A stretch of 45,755 nt of DNA, taken from the NCBI GenBank assembly GCA_017473115.1, contig JAFUNC010000003.1, positions 1 through 45,755 of the forward strand, read 5' to 3'. Positions 8,794 through 18,295 of this stretch are shown here, piece by piece. The DNA comes from Lachnospiraceae bacterium (GTDB lineage Bacteria; Bacillota; Clostridia; Lachnospirales; Lachnospiraceae). Within the stretch, counting starts at the first letter, position 1. Every line of letters begins with the position of its first letter. The position numbers and the translations under genes were made by a program. The notes under the pieces are model-generated. The model saw nothing but the letters and a program-made list of their open reading frames with translations, searched no databases and was not told the DNA's origin.

Positions 8794-9981
8794 ATGATTT
8801 GTAATAAATGTGGTGCGACCTGCGCGGATGATTTGAATTTCTGTGAAAAGTGCGGAAACTCTCTGCAAGAGCAGAAAGTAGGCACTGATGTGATGAAAAC
8901 CTCAGTGCAGGAAACTGATGTGCCCCAAAGAGAAAATGTATCTGCAAATCAAAATGATACAAAAAAAGGAACAACGAAAACCGTTATTATAATTGCGGTT
9001 ATTGTAGTTATCTTTTTTCTGGCACTTGTTTTCTTGCTTGTGGGTGCGGGAATCATTGTTTTGGTTGCGACGAGTTCGTCAGATTCGCAGAGTGAGGGCG
9101 CTATGATAGCCGAGGATAGTCAAAACGAGGAACGGGATGTGAACTTAAGCAATCTTAATGTCGGTGATATTGTAGTGCTTGGTGTATATGAGCAGGATGG
9201 AAATTCTTCCAACGGCGCTGAGCCTATCGAATGGGATGTTATCGCAGAGGAAAACGGCAGATATCTTCTTTTATCCCACTATGTATTAGAAAGCAAACCT
9301 TATGATAACGGTATGGCAGATGATACGGTAAGTGCCAATGAAAGTGCTAACGCAGGCTTCTGTACCTGGGAAACATCTACTGTACGCAGTTGGTTGAACG
9401 GAGAGTTCTATAGCACTGCTTTTAATATGGAGGAACAGCAGTATATTTGTATGGTAACGAATACGACAGGGGACTGGGCCGAAATTAATGACGGAACTAT
9501 GGGTACCGACGGATATTGGGATGGAGGACTTGGCGGTGGCGACACGCAGGATAAGGTATTCTTGCTCAGCATTGAGGAAGTCCGAAAATATTTCCGTGAT
9601 GATATCATACCCGTAACACTTCCGAGAACCGGCATCATAATACCGCAGTTATTGGTATCGCCTACTGAGTATACAATGGAAGTAAGCGACAGGGAATTTT
9701 ATGGAACACTTAGTGACTTTAATCCTTATGCAAGACTGAATGCGGAGGGCTATGACGAGGCAGATACGGTTTGGAATGATTATTATTACGGAAATGTACA
9801 TGAGGATTATATTAATAACGGATATTACTCATGTTGGGGGCTTAGAAGTCCGGGATGTTATGTAGATAACGCGTCATTTGTAGAAATGAAGATGGATGGA
9901 AAGCCGGGGATATTTGATGCAGACCCCATTACCATGCCGGAAACCGGTATCCGACCGGCTATCTGGGTAGAGTGTGACTAA
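8794..9981 (+). CDS. Zinc-ribbon membrane protein with DUF6273-like domain
   Basis: A 395-residue protein beginning 12 bases after the previous gene, with AAGGAGG-like sequence before the ATG. Residues 1-24 are a zinc ribbon with CNKCG and CEKCG. One membrane segment lies near residues 62-92. From about residue 115 the protein matches the DUF6273 type: a GDIVVLGVYEQDGN start, PIEWDVI, TVRSWLNGEFY, later WGLRSPG, and a final ETGIRPAIWVE. The domain is commonly found on Clostridia surface or secreted proteins and has no defined activity that I know of. The pairing of an inner zinc ribbon with an outer domain suggests a protein that reports across the membrane or anchors at it; this is inference. 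Confidence 0.83.
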   Translation: MICNKCGATCADDLNFCEKCGNSLQEQKVGTDVMKTSVQETDVPQRENVSANQNDTKKGTTKTVIIIAVIVVIFFLALVFLLVGAGIIVLVATSSSDSQSEGAMIAEDSQNEERDVNLSNLNVGDIVVLGVYEQDGNSSNGAEPIEWDVIAEENGRYLLLSHYVLESKPYDNGMADDTVSANESANAGFCTWETSTVRSWLNGEFYSTAFNMEEQQYICMVTNTTGDWAEINDGTMGTDGYWDGGLGGGDTQDKVFLLSIEEVRKYFRDDIIPVTLPRTGIIIPQLLVSPTEYTMEVSDREFYGTLSDFNPYARLNAEGYDEADTVWNDYYYGNVHEDYINNGYYSCWGLRSPGCYVDNASFVEMKMDGKPGIFDADPITMPETGIRPAIWVECD

Positions 9982-9995
9982 AGAGGAGAAGAAAG

Positions 9996-11459
9996 ATGAG
10001 CGAACAGAAAGAAAAGAAAAATGGTAAGGCCAATTATAAACTAATAGCCATTGTTGCAGGAATATTATTGCTTCTGTTTTTGGGCATTGTTCTTATTGTA
10101 GGTATTGTACTTGCAGTTGTTTTATTGGGAAATAAAAGTGATTCCGATAGCAGCCAGGGAGGAGGCTTATTTGGAGGAGCAGAGGAATCCACCGGCAGTT
10201 ATTGGGATGAAAGCATTCGTGTTGGTGATGTGGTAGAGTTCGGTACCTATGAGCAGGATGGTAATACCGGAAACGGTGCAGAGCCCATTGAATGGGTGGT
10301 AGTCGACAAGGATGGTGATAATTATTGCTTAATAAGCCGTTATGTTATTGATTGCCTGCCTTATGACGATGGCACCGGTCAGAATTCGGATTCCTCCGGC
10401 TTGGCTCATGAAGGTCTTGTATATTATGAGAATGCTTATATCAGAAAGTGGATAAATGATTCTTTTGTGCCGGAAGCGTTCGGAGATAAGGAAATGCAAT
10501 ATATTTTACCGGTATCCGTAAAGGAAGACGGGATTACTGCCATCAACGGCAATACCTATGCAACTGATTATGCGTTTATTCCAAGTTATAGCGAGATTGA
10601 AGAGTTCTTCGGAGAGACCGGCTGGTTAGGAATCAACGGTCAGTGGATATGCCCGCCTACTTCATATGCAAAGGGAGAGGGTTGTACTTACGTAACATCA
10701 ATGGATTTATTAGATTCCTGGAATTCTGTTCAGCCGGAATCGATGCAATTTACTTCGGAGGCAATTTACAATCCGAGTTGTTTTGAGACGATTACACAGG
10801 GAGCAACGGATGAAGATTATATGATGCAGGGCGAATTTGCCGTATATTGGGTCAGAGATCGAGTATACGATCAGCAGGTTGCAGCGGATAATAGTTTTGT
10901 TGTTCTTGCCGATGGTGCATTGGGTTATAAAGCGATGTATCAATCATATGGTGTACGTCCGGCAATTTATGTTACGATTACAAATCCGACCGCTTCAGAA
11001 GGTGAAATGTCCGAAGGACAGCCTGCAAAAGATTTTTTAACGGCATATAGCGGAACGACGTATTATACCAAAGAGAATGAATACGGTCAACAAGAGTCAA
11101 TGTGGATCGATGCCGCGCAAATTCATTTCTATATTTGCAGTTACGGGTTAACAAACGATATTGAAGAGGCTTCTTACCATGGAGCATTAAAATGCTTTGA
11201 CGGAAGTTTCGACATTCGCAATTTTACATATTATGAGATGGACGGTAAAGAATATTTTGTCAGTGAAAGCGATTATTTTAAATTAATGTATGATTCCGAT
11301 GAGCAAAAGTGGACAACCTACTCAAATTCTCCCAGTGTAATAGCCGCAGCCGAAAAATATGGAATGAGTGGAAACGGCGGTGCGATGGGATATGAATATC
11401 ATTCGGAAGAGGATATATATGATGAAGACGGATGGGTTATATTGTTTGAGTATTATTAA
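9996..11459 (+). CDS. Membrane-anchored DUF6273-like protein with a second C-terminal domain
   Basis: A 487-residue protein, the last of the three-gene set, starting 14 bases after the previous stop with AGAGGAGAAG before the ATG. It lacks a zinc ribbon; the N-terminus is a short Lys-rich cytoplasmic tail followed by a membrane segment near residues 16-45. A DUF6273-like domain follows (GDVVEFGTYEQDGNTGNGAE, AYIRKWINDSF, YGVRPAIYVTI at its end, about residues 70-330). Residues about 345-460 hold a domain resembling the C-terminus of the 7813 protein. It thus combines the outer domains of its two neighbours, which suggests domain shuffling within the locus. Function unknown. Confidence 0.82.
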   Translation: MSEQKEKKNGKANYKLIAIVAGILLLLFLGIVLIVGIVLAVVLLGNKSDSDSSQGGGLFGGAEESTGSYWDESIRVGDVVEFGTYEQDGNTGNGAEPIEWVVVDKDGDNYCLISRYVIDCLPYDDGTGQNSDSSGLAHEGLVYYENAYIRKWINDSFVPEAFGDKEMQYILPVSVKEDGITAINGNTYATDYAFIPSYSEIEEFFGETGWLGINGQWICPPTSYAKGEGCTYVTSMDLLDSWNSVQPESMQFTSEAIYNPSCFETITQGATDEDYMMQGEFAVYWVRDRVYDQQVAADNSFVVLADGALGYKAMYQSYGVRPAIYVTITNPTASEGEMSEGQPAKDFLTAYSGTTYYTKENEYGQQESMWIDAAQIHFYICSYGLTNDIEEASYHGALKCFDGSFDIRNFTYYEMDGKEYFVSESDYFKLMYDSDEQKWTTYSNSPSVIAAAEKYGMSGNGGAMGYEYHSEEDIYDEDGWVILFEYY

Positions 11460-11501
11460 AATATAGAGTAAAGCAAAAGAAAGTTGTATACGAAAGAGTA
11501 C

Positions 11502-11529
11502 AAAGCCTTGCAGATTTGCAGGGCTTTTT
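11502..11529 (+). terminator. Intrinsic terminator after the DUF6273 set
   Basis: Stem AAAGCCTTGCA / TGCAGGGCTTT around loop GATT, followed by T5. It closes the 7813-11459 transcription unit. Confidence 0.88.
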
Positions 11530-11570
11530 GTTTTTATCGTTTCTTGTCTTTTTTCCTCCGCCGAAACCCC

Positions 11571-11599
11571 TAGACCATAGACATAAAATGTGGTATTAT
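11571..11599 (+). promoter_or_regulatory. Candidate promoter for the glycosyltransferase gene
   Basis: TAGACC at 11571-11576, a 17-base spacer, and TATTAT at 11594-11599. The match is moderate. The rest of the 11530-11742 gap shows no repeat or gene that I can identify. Confidence 0.4.
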
Positions 11600-11742
11600 T
11601 ATATGGTGTAACCTTGTCGTATTATGCTCGGTTTTTAAAGCAGAAAAAGAATTGTTTATTTTAATGCGAGTCCGGCAAAGATGATAGAAAAAAGATTGGA
11701 AGGAACACGAAAAGTATTCAAATAATACGTTGTGTAGCGACT

Positions 11743-13380
11743 ATGAACAAGATGAAAGAAAAAAAGCAGATATGGATTGGATTGGTATTATTATTGACAC
11801 TTGGAATTGCGTCTTTTATATACTGGTCCACGCAAAAGGAAGTTTGGTTCTGTGATGAGATATACAGTTATGAATCTGCCAACGGTTTTGAGCAGAGTTG
11901 GCCGGCAACCAATGTTGCACAGTGGATGACCGGTGAGGATGTGGAAGACTTTTTCTCGGCAGACGGTGACAGTTTATCATTGAAGCGCATCAGTGATGTG
12001 TTATACGGTGACCATGTCCCTTTGTTTTTCTGGCTGTTTCGTATGGTATCTCTTTGGTTTTTTAAGGGAAGCGGAACTATTTGGATCGGTCTTACCATTA
12101 ATTTAGTATTTTATATCTTGTACTTAACCGTAGGTTATTTATGGATGTCTAAGTTAACGAAGAACCCGGTTGCGGCAGGCTTCATTCTGTTGATTGGAGC
12201 CGTATTGACCAAAACCATGATATCGCAAACATCCATGTTGCGTATGTATGTGATGCTTGCATTAGCCGAGTTGCTTTTGATTTTGGTCGGAGCGCGGATT
12301 TTGCGGGAGATAAAAGGCAAAAAAATGAAAGCCGCGACTTTCATATACATGTTTCTCTTTAGTGTGTTCGGCTTGTTGACACATTATGATTATTGGGTGT
12401 TTTATGCGGTAACGGCGACGGTGTTCTGTTGCTGGCTGCTCATCAAAGCACTTCAAAAGAAAAAGCAGTTTTGGAAATCAATCGAATTAAAATACGTAAT
12501 GGCGTGGGTAGGCAATTTTATAGCATCGTTAGGTACAACTATTGCAATTTTCCCGTACTGCCGCTGGAATTTAAACAAAGGAAAGGGACAGACGGCATTG
12601 CATTCGCTGGTTGTTTTTTCGGAAGAAAAAGCAGACCTTCTTACCTGGGGTATGGAGCGTTTGAAATCTTCTTTCCTCGGAGACGGATTCCCGATGATTG
12701 CAGGGCTTCTCATTATGCTTGGATGCGTAACCGGCGGTGCCATCGTTTTATATAAGAGAAAAGAAAAAGAAAAATGTGCCGGCTTGATTATTACAATCAT
12801 TATTTCGCTGGTGTATCAGTTTTTTATCTGTTTTACCATGCCTGCTGTGGCGGAAGAACGCTATTTGTGGGGAACTTTTACGCTGATTCATCTATGTGTT
12901 TTATGGTCTGCGTATTTATTGGCAGATGCTTTGTGTAAAAAGATAAAAGATGCTAAAAAAAGTAAAATCTGTAAATCCGTCATCTGTGGTGTCGGCGCGA
13001 TTGTTATCATTGCGGTACAGATTTTGATTGTTGACGGCGGTAATAACATTCCCTATCTGTTTCATCCGGATAAGGATGTGAAGTTGTTGGAGGAAAACAG
13101 CAATATTCCCTGGGTAGTATACGGCCCCACCGGAGGTGTGTACTCCTATTATGACTGGATGATGGCAGAGGAGATTTGCTTCTTATCTCCCGATGAAACC
13201 GCAGAGGACGCATTGGCGGTTCAGCAGTTGAGTGACCGGGAGAGATTTGTAATGTATGCGTATCCGGAATATGAAGAGTTGGCACTGAATTTCTTTGAAC
13301 GTGAATTGGAAAAAGAACTTAAGTGTGAGGAATTGACAAAAAGTACCAATTTAACGGTATACGTGATTAGCGCGGAATAG
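11743..13380 (+). CDS. GT-C fold membrane glycosyltransferase (family 39-like)
   Basis: A 545-residue integral membrane protein with about ten hydrophobic segments between residues 10 and 440 and a soluble C-terminal part. After the first membrane segment the loop reads FCDEIYSYES; a DE pair here is the usual catalytic signature of lipid-phosphate-sugar-dependent GT-C enzymes such as the PMT/ArnT group. Then follow GDHVPLFFWLFR and SQTSMLRMYVM, also typical positions. Such enzymes transfer a sugar from a polyprenyl carrier to a protein, lipid or wall polymer outside the membrane. The acceptor is unknown. The ribosome binding site is weak and the ATG at 11752 is an alternative start. It probably shares a transcript with the decarboxylase gene 30 bases downstream. 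Confidence 0.75.
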   Translation: MNKMKEKKQIWIGLVLLLTLGIASFIYWSTQKEVWFCDEIYSYESANGFEQSWPATNVAQWMTGEDVEDFFSADGDSLSLKRISDVLYGDHVPLFFWLFRMVSLWFFKGSGTIWIGLTINLVFYILYLTVGYLWMSKLTKNPVAAGFILLIGAVLTKTMISQTSMLRMYVMLALAELLLILVGARILREIKGKKMKAATFIYMFLFSVFGLLTHYDYWVFYAVTATVFCCWLLIKALQKKKQFWKSIELKYVMAWVGNFIASLGTTIAIFPYCRWNLNKGKGQTALHSLVVFSEEKADLLTWGMERLKSSFLGDGFPMIAGLLIMLGCVTGGAIVLYKRKEKEKCAGLIITIIISLVYQFFICFTMPAVAEERYLWGTFTLIHLCVLWSAYLLADALCKKIKDAKKSKICKSVICGVGAIVIIAVQILIVDGGNNIPYLFHPDKDVKLLEENSNIPWVVYGPTGGVYSYYDWMMAEEICFLSPDETAEDALAVQQLSDRERFVMYAYPEYEELALNFFERELEKELKCEELTKSTNLTVYVISAE

Positions 13381-13410
13381 ATAAAAGGATTGTCCGATAG
13401 GAGGAACCGA

Positions 13411-14853
13411 GTGGAAGGAATGCTTAAAAAATTACAGACTTTAAGTGAATCAGACTTTTATCCTTATCATATGCCGGGACATAAAAGATGCGGCAATCCG
13501 TATTTTGCATTGGACATTACGGAAATTGACGGATTTGATAATTTGCATCATGCAACCGGAATGATTAAAAAGGCTCAAGAGCGCGCAGCCAAGTTGTACG
13601 GAACGCTGGATTCTTACTTCCTGGTAAACGGCAGTACCTGCGGTATTTTGACGGCTATGTTTGCATCCTTTCAGAAAGGCGATAAGGTGCTCGTGGCACG
13701 AAATTGCCACAAATCTGTTTATCACGCACTGGAAATCCGCGGATTGAGACCGATTTATATATATCCGGAAACGGACGAAGAATATGACATAAGCGTCGGC
13801 ATAACCGCAAAGCAGGTTGTGGAAGCAATAGAGCAACATAATGAGTATCGAAAGGAAAAGGGTCTTTCCATTGGCGTGTGTAATTATTATGACAGCATAA
13901 AAGGCATGGTACTTACTTCACCAACTTACGAAGGTATCACTTCTGATATAAAAGAAATAGCAGAAGTTCTGCATAAACGGGATATTATATTGATTGTGGA
14001 TGAGGCGCATGGAGCACATTTCGGATTCCACGAAGCGTTTCCGGAAAGTGCGATAAAACAGGGGGCTGATTTGGTAATACAGAGCCTTCATAAAACCCTG
14101 CCTTCTATGACGCAGACAGCACTTCTACATCGTTGTTCCGAACGGGTGTCGGTAGATCGAATACAGAAATATCTGGCGGTTTTCCAGACCAGCAGTCCGT
14201 CTTATATTTTTATGGCACATATGGATGAGTGTGTGAAAATGTTAGAGAAAAAGGGCCCTAAACTGTTTCAGGGATTTGCGGACAAGTTGGACGATTTTTA
14301 TAAAAGTTGCGAGGGATTAAAGCATATTAAAATACGCAGGACTTCCGATCCGGGTAAGATTCTTATTAAGGCAGAAGTCTGTAGCGGACGGGAATTATAT
14401 GATATTTTGCGGACGCGTTTTCATCTGCAGATGGAGATGTGTGCGGGAAATTATGTGTTGGGAATTATGACCATATGTGATTCCGAAGAGGGTTACAAGC
14501 GATTGCAGGATGCTTTATTTTGTTTGGATGATGAATTTGCCGGAATGTCGCTTGATAAGAACGAGGATGATAAAAGAAAGACACTTGTGTCACTTTTAAA
14601 CGAAAGACCCGACCAGTATTTTCGTGCTTATGAAGCGGAAACAAGGGAATTTGAGAGGATAACCCTTTCGAAAGCCGCCGGAAGGATGAGCGGAGAATAT
14701 TTGTATCTTTATCCGCCGGGAATTCCTTTTATCGTGCCGGGGGAGATTTTTACAAAAGAACTGGTAAAAGGGTTGAAATCTTTGCAGAAGATGGGCTATG
14801 AGTTACAGGGGACAACGGATCTGTCCGGAAAGACGGTTAAGGTAGTGATTTAA
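13411..14853 (+). CDS. Orn/Lys/Arg decarboxylase family PLP enzyme (YaaO-like)
   Basis: A 480-residue fold-type I PLP enzyme. I choose the GTG at 13411, because AGGAGG lies six bases upstream at 13399-13404; this yields the usual short-form length. Conserved blocks are YPYHMPGHKR near the N-terminus, LVNGSTCGI, VDEAHGAH, and SLHKTLPSMTQ, whose Lys should bind PLP. The C-terminus has YPPGIPFIVPGE. The family decarboxylates arginine, lysine or ornithine for polyamine synthesis; substrate cannot be decided from sequence alone. In Bacillus the same gene (yaaO) leads the tmk-yaaR-holB cluster, as here. Confidence 0.92.
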   Translation: MEGMLKKLQTLSESDFYPYHMPGHKRCGNPYFALDITEIDGFDNLHHATGMIKKAQERAAKLYGTLDSYFLVNGSTCGILTAMFASFQKGDKVLVARNCHKSVYHALEIRGLRPIYIYPETDEEYDISVGITAKQVVEAIEQHNEYRKEKGLSIGVCNYYDSIKGMVLTSPTYEGITSDIKEIAEVLHKRDIILIVDEAHGAHFGFHEAFPESAIKQGADLVIQSLHKTLPSMTQTALLHRCSERVSVDRIQKYLAVFQTSSPSYIFMAHMDECVKMLEKKGPKLFQGFADKLDDFYKSCEGLKHIKIRRTSDPGKILIKAEVCSGRELYDILRTRFHLQMEMCAGNYVLGIMTICDSEEGYKRLQDALFCLDDEFAGMSLDKNEDDKRKTLVSLLNERPDQYFRAYEAETREFERITLSKAAGRMSGEYLYLYPPGIPFIVPGEIFTKELVKGLKSLQKMGYELQGTTDLSGKTVKVVI

Positions 14854-14910
14854 GGGTAAAGTTTTTATAAAAAAGAAAAACAATAACGTATGGAATCATT
14901 GGGGGATGAA

Positions 14911-15510
14911 ATGGGAAAAATCTTTTATTTAATGGGTAAAAGTTCAACCGGAAAGGATACGATTTATAAGCATATCCTTACGGAAAACAAGTTTAAATTA
15001 CGTAAGATTGTGCCTTACACAACGCGACCTATTCGTGAAGGTGAGGAAGACGGCAGAGAGTACTTTTTTATTGATGATGCGGAAGTGCGTAAGTTGGCGG
15101 ATGAAGGCCGTATTATTGAACTTCGCGCATATACAACATTCCATGGTACTTGGAAATATATGACCGTGGACGATGGACGTATTAACCTGAAAAAACACAA
15201 TTATTTGATTATAGGAACGTTGGAATCTTATAAAAAAACCGTGGAATATTACGGGCAGGATGTGATTGTGCCGATTCTTGTGGAAGTTGACAATGGTGTC
15301 CGTTTGCAGCGAGCTTTAAACAGGGAGCGCAATCAGGCTGTGCCGAAGTATCAGGAAATGTGTCGCAGGTTTCTTGCGGATGAAGAGGATTTTCGTCAGG
15401 AACTGATTGACGAAGCAAATATTCCCAGAATTTTCGTTAATGAAACATTAGATGTATGTATTGCGGAAATTGAGGACTATATAAAAGAGAATTTAGAGCC
15501 GATAGAATAA
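14911..15510 (+). CDS. Guanylate kinase-like P-loop protein
   Basis: A 199-residue nucleotide kinase-like protein. The ATG at 14911 follows GGGGG at a good distance; the upstream ATG at 14890 does not have one. The P-loop is GKSSTGKDT. The segment PYTTRPIREGEEDGREYFFID matches the GMP-binding region of guanylate kinases, with its TTR and the GxExxGxxYxF pattern. It is unlike a standard Gmk in having an altered P-loop and an RERNQAVPKYQEM region, so it may be a paralogue with a different substrate. It occupies the position that thymidylate kinase holds in Bacillus, between yaaO and yaaR. True activity uncertain. Confidence 0.75.
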   Translation: MGKIFYLMGKSSTGKDTIYKHILTENKFKLRKIVPYTTRPIREGEEDGREYFFIDDAEVRKLADEGRIIELRAYTTFHGTWKYMTVDDGRINLKKHNYLIIGTLESYKKTVEYYGQDVIVPILVEVDNGVRLQRALNRERNQAVPKYQEMCRRFLADEEDFRQELIDEANIPRIFVNETLDVCIAEIEDYIKENLEPIE

Positions 15511-15586
15511 GAAGAGGTTTGGGGACCAAAAGTGAACGGGCATTAGGTTATAAGAGAAACCGATAAAGATTGAGGGAGGTGCCGGT

Positions 15587-16027
15587 ATGGATATAAAAGT
15601 AAATAATGTACAACAAGTCACACAACCGGCGCAGACCAATCAGGTACAAACCGGTGATCAGGGATTTAAGTTTGCTTTGGCAAGCAACATTGCGGAGCAT
15701 GAATTACAGACAAGGCTCACGCTGATGATGGAAGAGATTACCATGCAGGGTAAAAAAGTGGGAAAACGCATGGATATCCGCGAAATGAAAAAATACCGGA
15801 TGCTGATTAAGGATTTTATGAATGAAATCGTAACACATTCTCATGAATTCAGCAGAGAAAATTATCTGGACAGACGCGGACGTCACCGTGTTTACGGCAT
15901 TATCCGCCGTGTGGACGAACTTTTGGATTCTCTGGCGCAGGAACTTGTCAAAGATGAGCAGGACAACATAGCAATTTTAAATACAATTGATGAAATCAGG
16001 GGATTGTTATTGGACGTATTTACGTAG
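15587..16027 (+). CDS. yaaR: YaaR family protein (DUF327)
   Basis: A 146-residue soluble helical protein whose motifs ([52 protein letters not shown]) match the YaaR/DUF327 family. Its position between a nucleotide kinase and holB is the conserved Firmicutes order. Molecular function is unknown in the family. GAGGGAGGTG precedes the ATG; the start is clear. Confidence 0.9.
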   Translation: MDIKVNNVQQVTQPAQTNQVQTGDQGFKFALASNIAEHELQTRLTLMMEEITMQGKKVGKRMDIREMKKYRMLIKDFMNEIVTHSHEFSRENYLDRRGRHRVYGIIRRVDELLDSLAQELVKDEQDNIAILNTIDEIRGLLLDVFT

Positions 16028-16042
16028 ATGGAGGTGACAGGA

Positions 16043-17032
16043 ATGGCAACTTTTAAGGATATCGTAGGACAGGAGCATTTAAAGGAACAATTACAGAAAA
16101 ATATGAAAGAGGGTAATGTATCGCATGCATACCTGATTAATGGTGAACTTCGCTCCGGTAAGGAATTTATCGCGAAGATTTTTGCGGCTGCCCTTCAGTG
16201 TGAGGATGAATTAAATCCTCCGTGTCAGTCATGTCAATCTTGCGTGAAGGCTTTCAGCGGGAATCATCCGGACATTATTTTTGTGTCTCATGAGAAACCC
16301 AATACCATTGGCGTTGAGGATATCCGTACCCAGATTAACAATGATATTATGATTAAGCCTTATCAGGGTCCGTACAAGATTTATATTATGAACGAGGCGG
16401 AGAAGATGACCGTACAGGCGCAGAATGCCCTTTTAAAAACCTTGGAAGAGCCGCCTGCCTACGCTGTAATACTTCTTTTAACCACATCCATGGAAGCAAT
16501 GTTACCTACGATTATCAGTCGTTGCGTAAATCTTTCCATGAAGCCGGTACCTGACAGGGTATTAAAAGAATTCTTGATGCAGGAGATGCGTGTTCCTGAT
16601 TACAAGGCTGACATAAGTGTCGCATTTGCACGCGGAAACCTTGGCCGTGCGAAAGTAATGGTATCCAACGAAGACTTTGATAAAATGCGTGATGATGCCG
16701 TAACACTTTTAAAATACATCGATGAAATGGAAATGCACGAAGTGGTTGCTGCAATCCAAAAAATCAAAGAGTATAAGTTTGATATTGAGGACTATTTGGA
16801 TATTATTTCCATCTGGTACCGGGATGTACTTTTATTTAAGGCAACAAACGATGTAAACGGCTTGATTTTTAAGAATGAAATACAGTATATTAAAAAGGTG
16901 GCAAAAAAGTCATCCTACGAAGGAATCGAGAATATTATAGATGCGTTGGAGAAGGCGAAGGCACGACTCAGAGCCAACGTAAACTTTGATTTGACCATCG
17001 AGCTTTTGCTTATGACAATCAGAGAAAACTAG
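16043..17032 (+). CDS. holB: DNA polymerase III subunit delta prime
   Basis: A 329-residue AAA+ protein starting MATFKDIVGQEHLKEQL. The ATG at 16043 has GGAGG eight bases upstream; an in-frame ATG at 16028 would precede that site. A four-cysteine zinc module is visible (LQCEDELNPPCQSCQSC), as is the sensor region LLKTLEEPPAYAVILLLTT and ISRCVNL, standard for the clamp-loader delta prime subunit. The subunit helps load the sliding clamp in replication. The P-loop position (LRSGKE) is degenerate, as usual for delta prime. Conserved neighbours yaaR and ricT support the call. Confidence 0.95.
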   Translation: MATFKDIVGQEHLKEQLQKNMKEGNVSHAYLINGELRSGKEFIAKIFAAALQCEDELNPPCQSCQSCVKAFSGNHPDIIFVSHEKPNTIGVEDIRTQINNDIMIKPYQGPYKIYIMNEAEKMTVQAQNALLKTLEEPPAYAVILLLTTSMEAMLPTIISRCVNLSMKPVPDRVLKEFLMQEMRVPDYKADISVAFARGNLGRAKVMVSNEDFDKMRDDAVTLLKYIDEMEMHEVVAAIQKIKEYKFDIEDYLDIISIWYRDVLLFKATNDVNGLIFKNEIQYIKKVAKKSSYEGIENIIDALEKAKARLRANVNFDLTIELLLMTIREN

Positions 17033-17053
17033 TTTAGAAAGGTATTATAATAC

Positions 17054-18295
17054 ATGATAAAAGTAATCAGCGTCCGTTTTCGGACAGGAGGAAAGATTTA
17101 TTTTTTCGATCCTCTTGAATTTGAGATCAAAAAAGGCCAGCACGTAATTGTCGAAACGGCCAGAGGAATGGAATACGGTCTTGTGGTAAGTGATATCCGT
17201 GAAGTAGAGGAAGAGCGTGTTGTCCAGCCGTTAAAGCCGGTAATCCGTGTGGCAACGCCCGCAGACGATAGGCAGAATGCAGAGAATCTTGAGAAGAAAA
17301 AAGAAGCATACGATATTTGTCTTGAAAAGATCCGCAAGCATGAATTGGATATGAAACTTGTGGATGCGGAATATACTTTTGACAATAATAAGGTGTTGTT
17401 CTATTTTACGGCGGACGGAAGAATTGATTTCCGTGAGTTGGTAAAGGATTTGGCAGCCGTTTTTAAAACACGTATTGAATTGCGTCAAATCGGTGTCCGC
17501 GATGAAATTAAAATTATGGGCGGTATCGGTGTATGCGGACGTGTTTTATGTTGTCACTCCTATTTGTCCGAGTTTGTTCCGGTGTCCATTAAGATGGCAA
17601 AAGAACAGAATTTATCTTTGAATCCCACTAAAATTTCCGGTGTATGCGGACGTCTTATGTGTTGTTTAAAGAATGAGGAAGAGATTTATGAGGAACTGAA
17701 CCGTAAACTTCCCAACGTAGGTGACAGTGTTACTACAGACGACGGATTACAGGGCGAAGTTCACAGCGTAAATGTATTACGACAGAGAATTAAGGTTCTG
17801 ATTGAAGAAGGTGATGAGAAGGAATTAAAAGAGTATCACGCGGATCAATTGACTTTTAAGAAGAAATATGTAAATAAAGATAAGTCTGATTTGTCTTCGG
17901 AAGAGTTGGCAGAGTTAGAGAAATTAGAACGCCAGGATGCGGAAGATGCAGAGAAAGACGGAACGGAAGACAGACCGAAGAAGCCTCATTATGAGAAGAA
18001 GAAATTCGAGCATAACAACGACAAGGGCGGACATCACAGACACCATAACGGCTCAGAAGATGTAACATCGGAAAATGCAGCGGCGTCAAACGGCGGAAAA
18101 GACGGAGAACGAAGAGAGCACAAACCTCATTACGATAAGAATAACCGTCATAACCGCGTAGAAGGTGAGAATAACCAACAGGGCGGTAATGGCGAAGGTA
18201 ATCAGGAAAGAAGCGGTAAGCATCATCGTAACCGCAGAAACCGACATCATCGTCGGGACAGACAAGAAGGAAATAGTGGCGGAAATGACAACTAA
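17054..18295 (+). CDS. ricT: RicT (YaaT), PSP1-domain regulator of RNA processing
   Basis: A 413-residue protein. Residues 1 to about 270 are the PSP1/RicT domain, with conserved cysteines in GGIGVCGRVLCCHSYLSEF and SGVCGRLMCCLKNEEE. In Bacillus RicT works with RicA and RicF in a complex that binds iron-sulfur clusters and stimulates RNase Y-dependent maturation, and affects sporulation, competence and biofilm. Residues about 300-413 form an unusually long, low-complexity tail rich in His, Arg, Asn, Gly and Lys (for example KHHRNRRNRHHRRDRQ). The tail may bind RNA or metal. The gene end overlaps trmN6. Confidence 0.93.
   Translation: MIKVISVRFRTGGKIYFFDPLEFEIKKGQHVIVETARGMEYGLVVSDIREVEEERVVQPLKPVIRVATPADDRQNAENLEKKKEAYDICLEKIRKHELDMKLVDAEYTFDNNKVLFYFTADGRIDFRELVKDLAAVFKTRIELRQIGVRDEIKIMGGIGVCGRVLCCHSYLSEFVPVSIKMAKEQNLSLNPTKISGVCGRLMCCLKNEEEIYEELNRKLPNVGDSVTTDDGLQGEVHSVNVLRQRIKVLIEEGDEKELKEYHADQLTFKKKYVNKDKSDLSSEELAELEKLERQDAEDAEKDGTEDRPKKPHYEKKKFEHNNDKGGHHRHHNGSEDVTSENAAASNGGKDGERREHKPHYDKNNRHNRVEGENNQQGGNGEGNQERSGKHHRNRRNRHHRRDRQEGNSGGNDN

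Noticed and set aside
12393-12755. A 120-codon frame inside the glycosyltransferase gene
   Set aside because: Different frame of a continuous membrane protein gene; it is a shadow and not a frameshift product.
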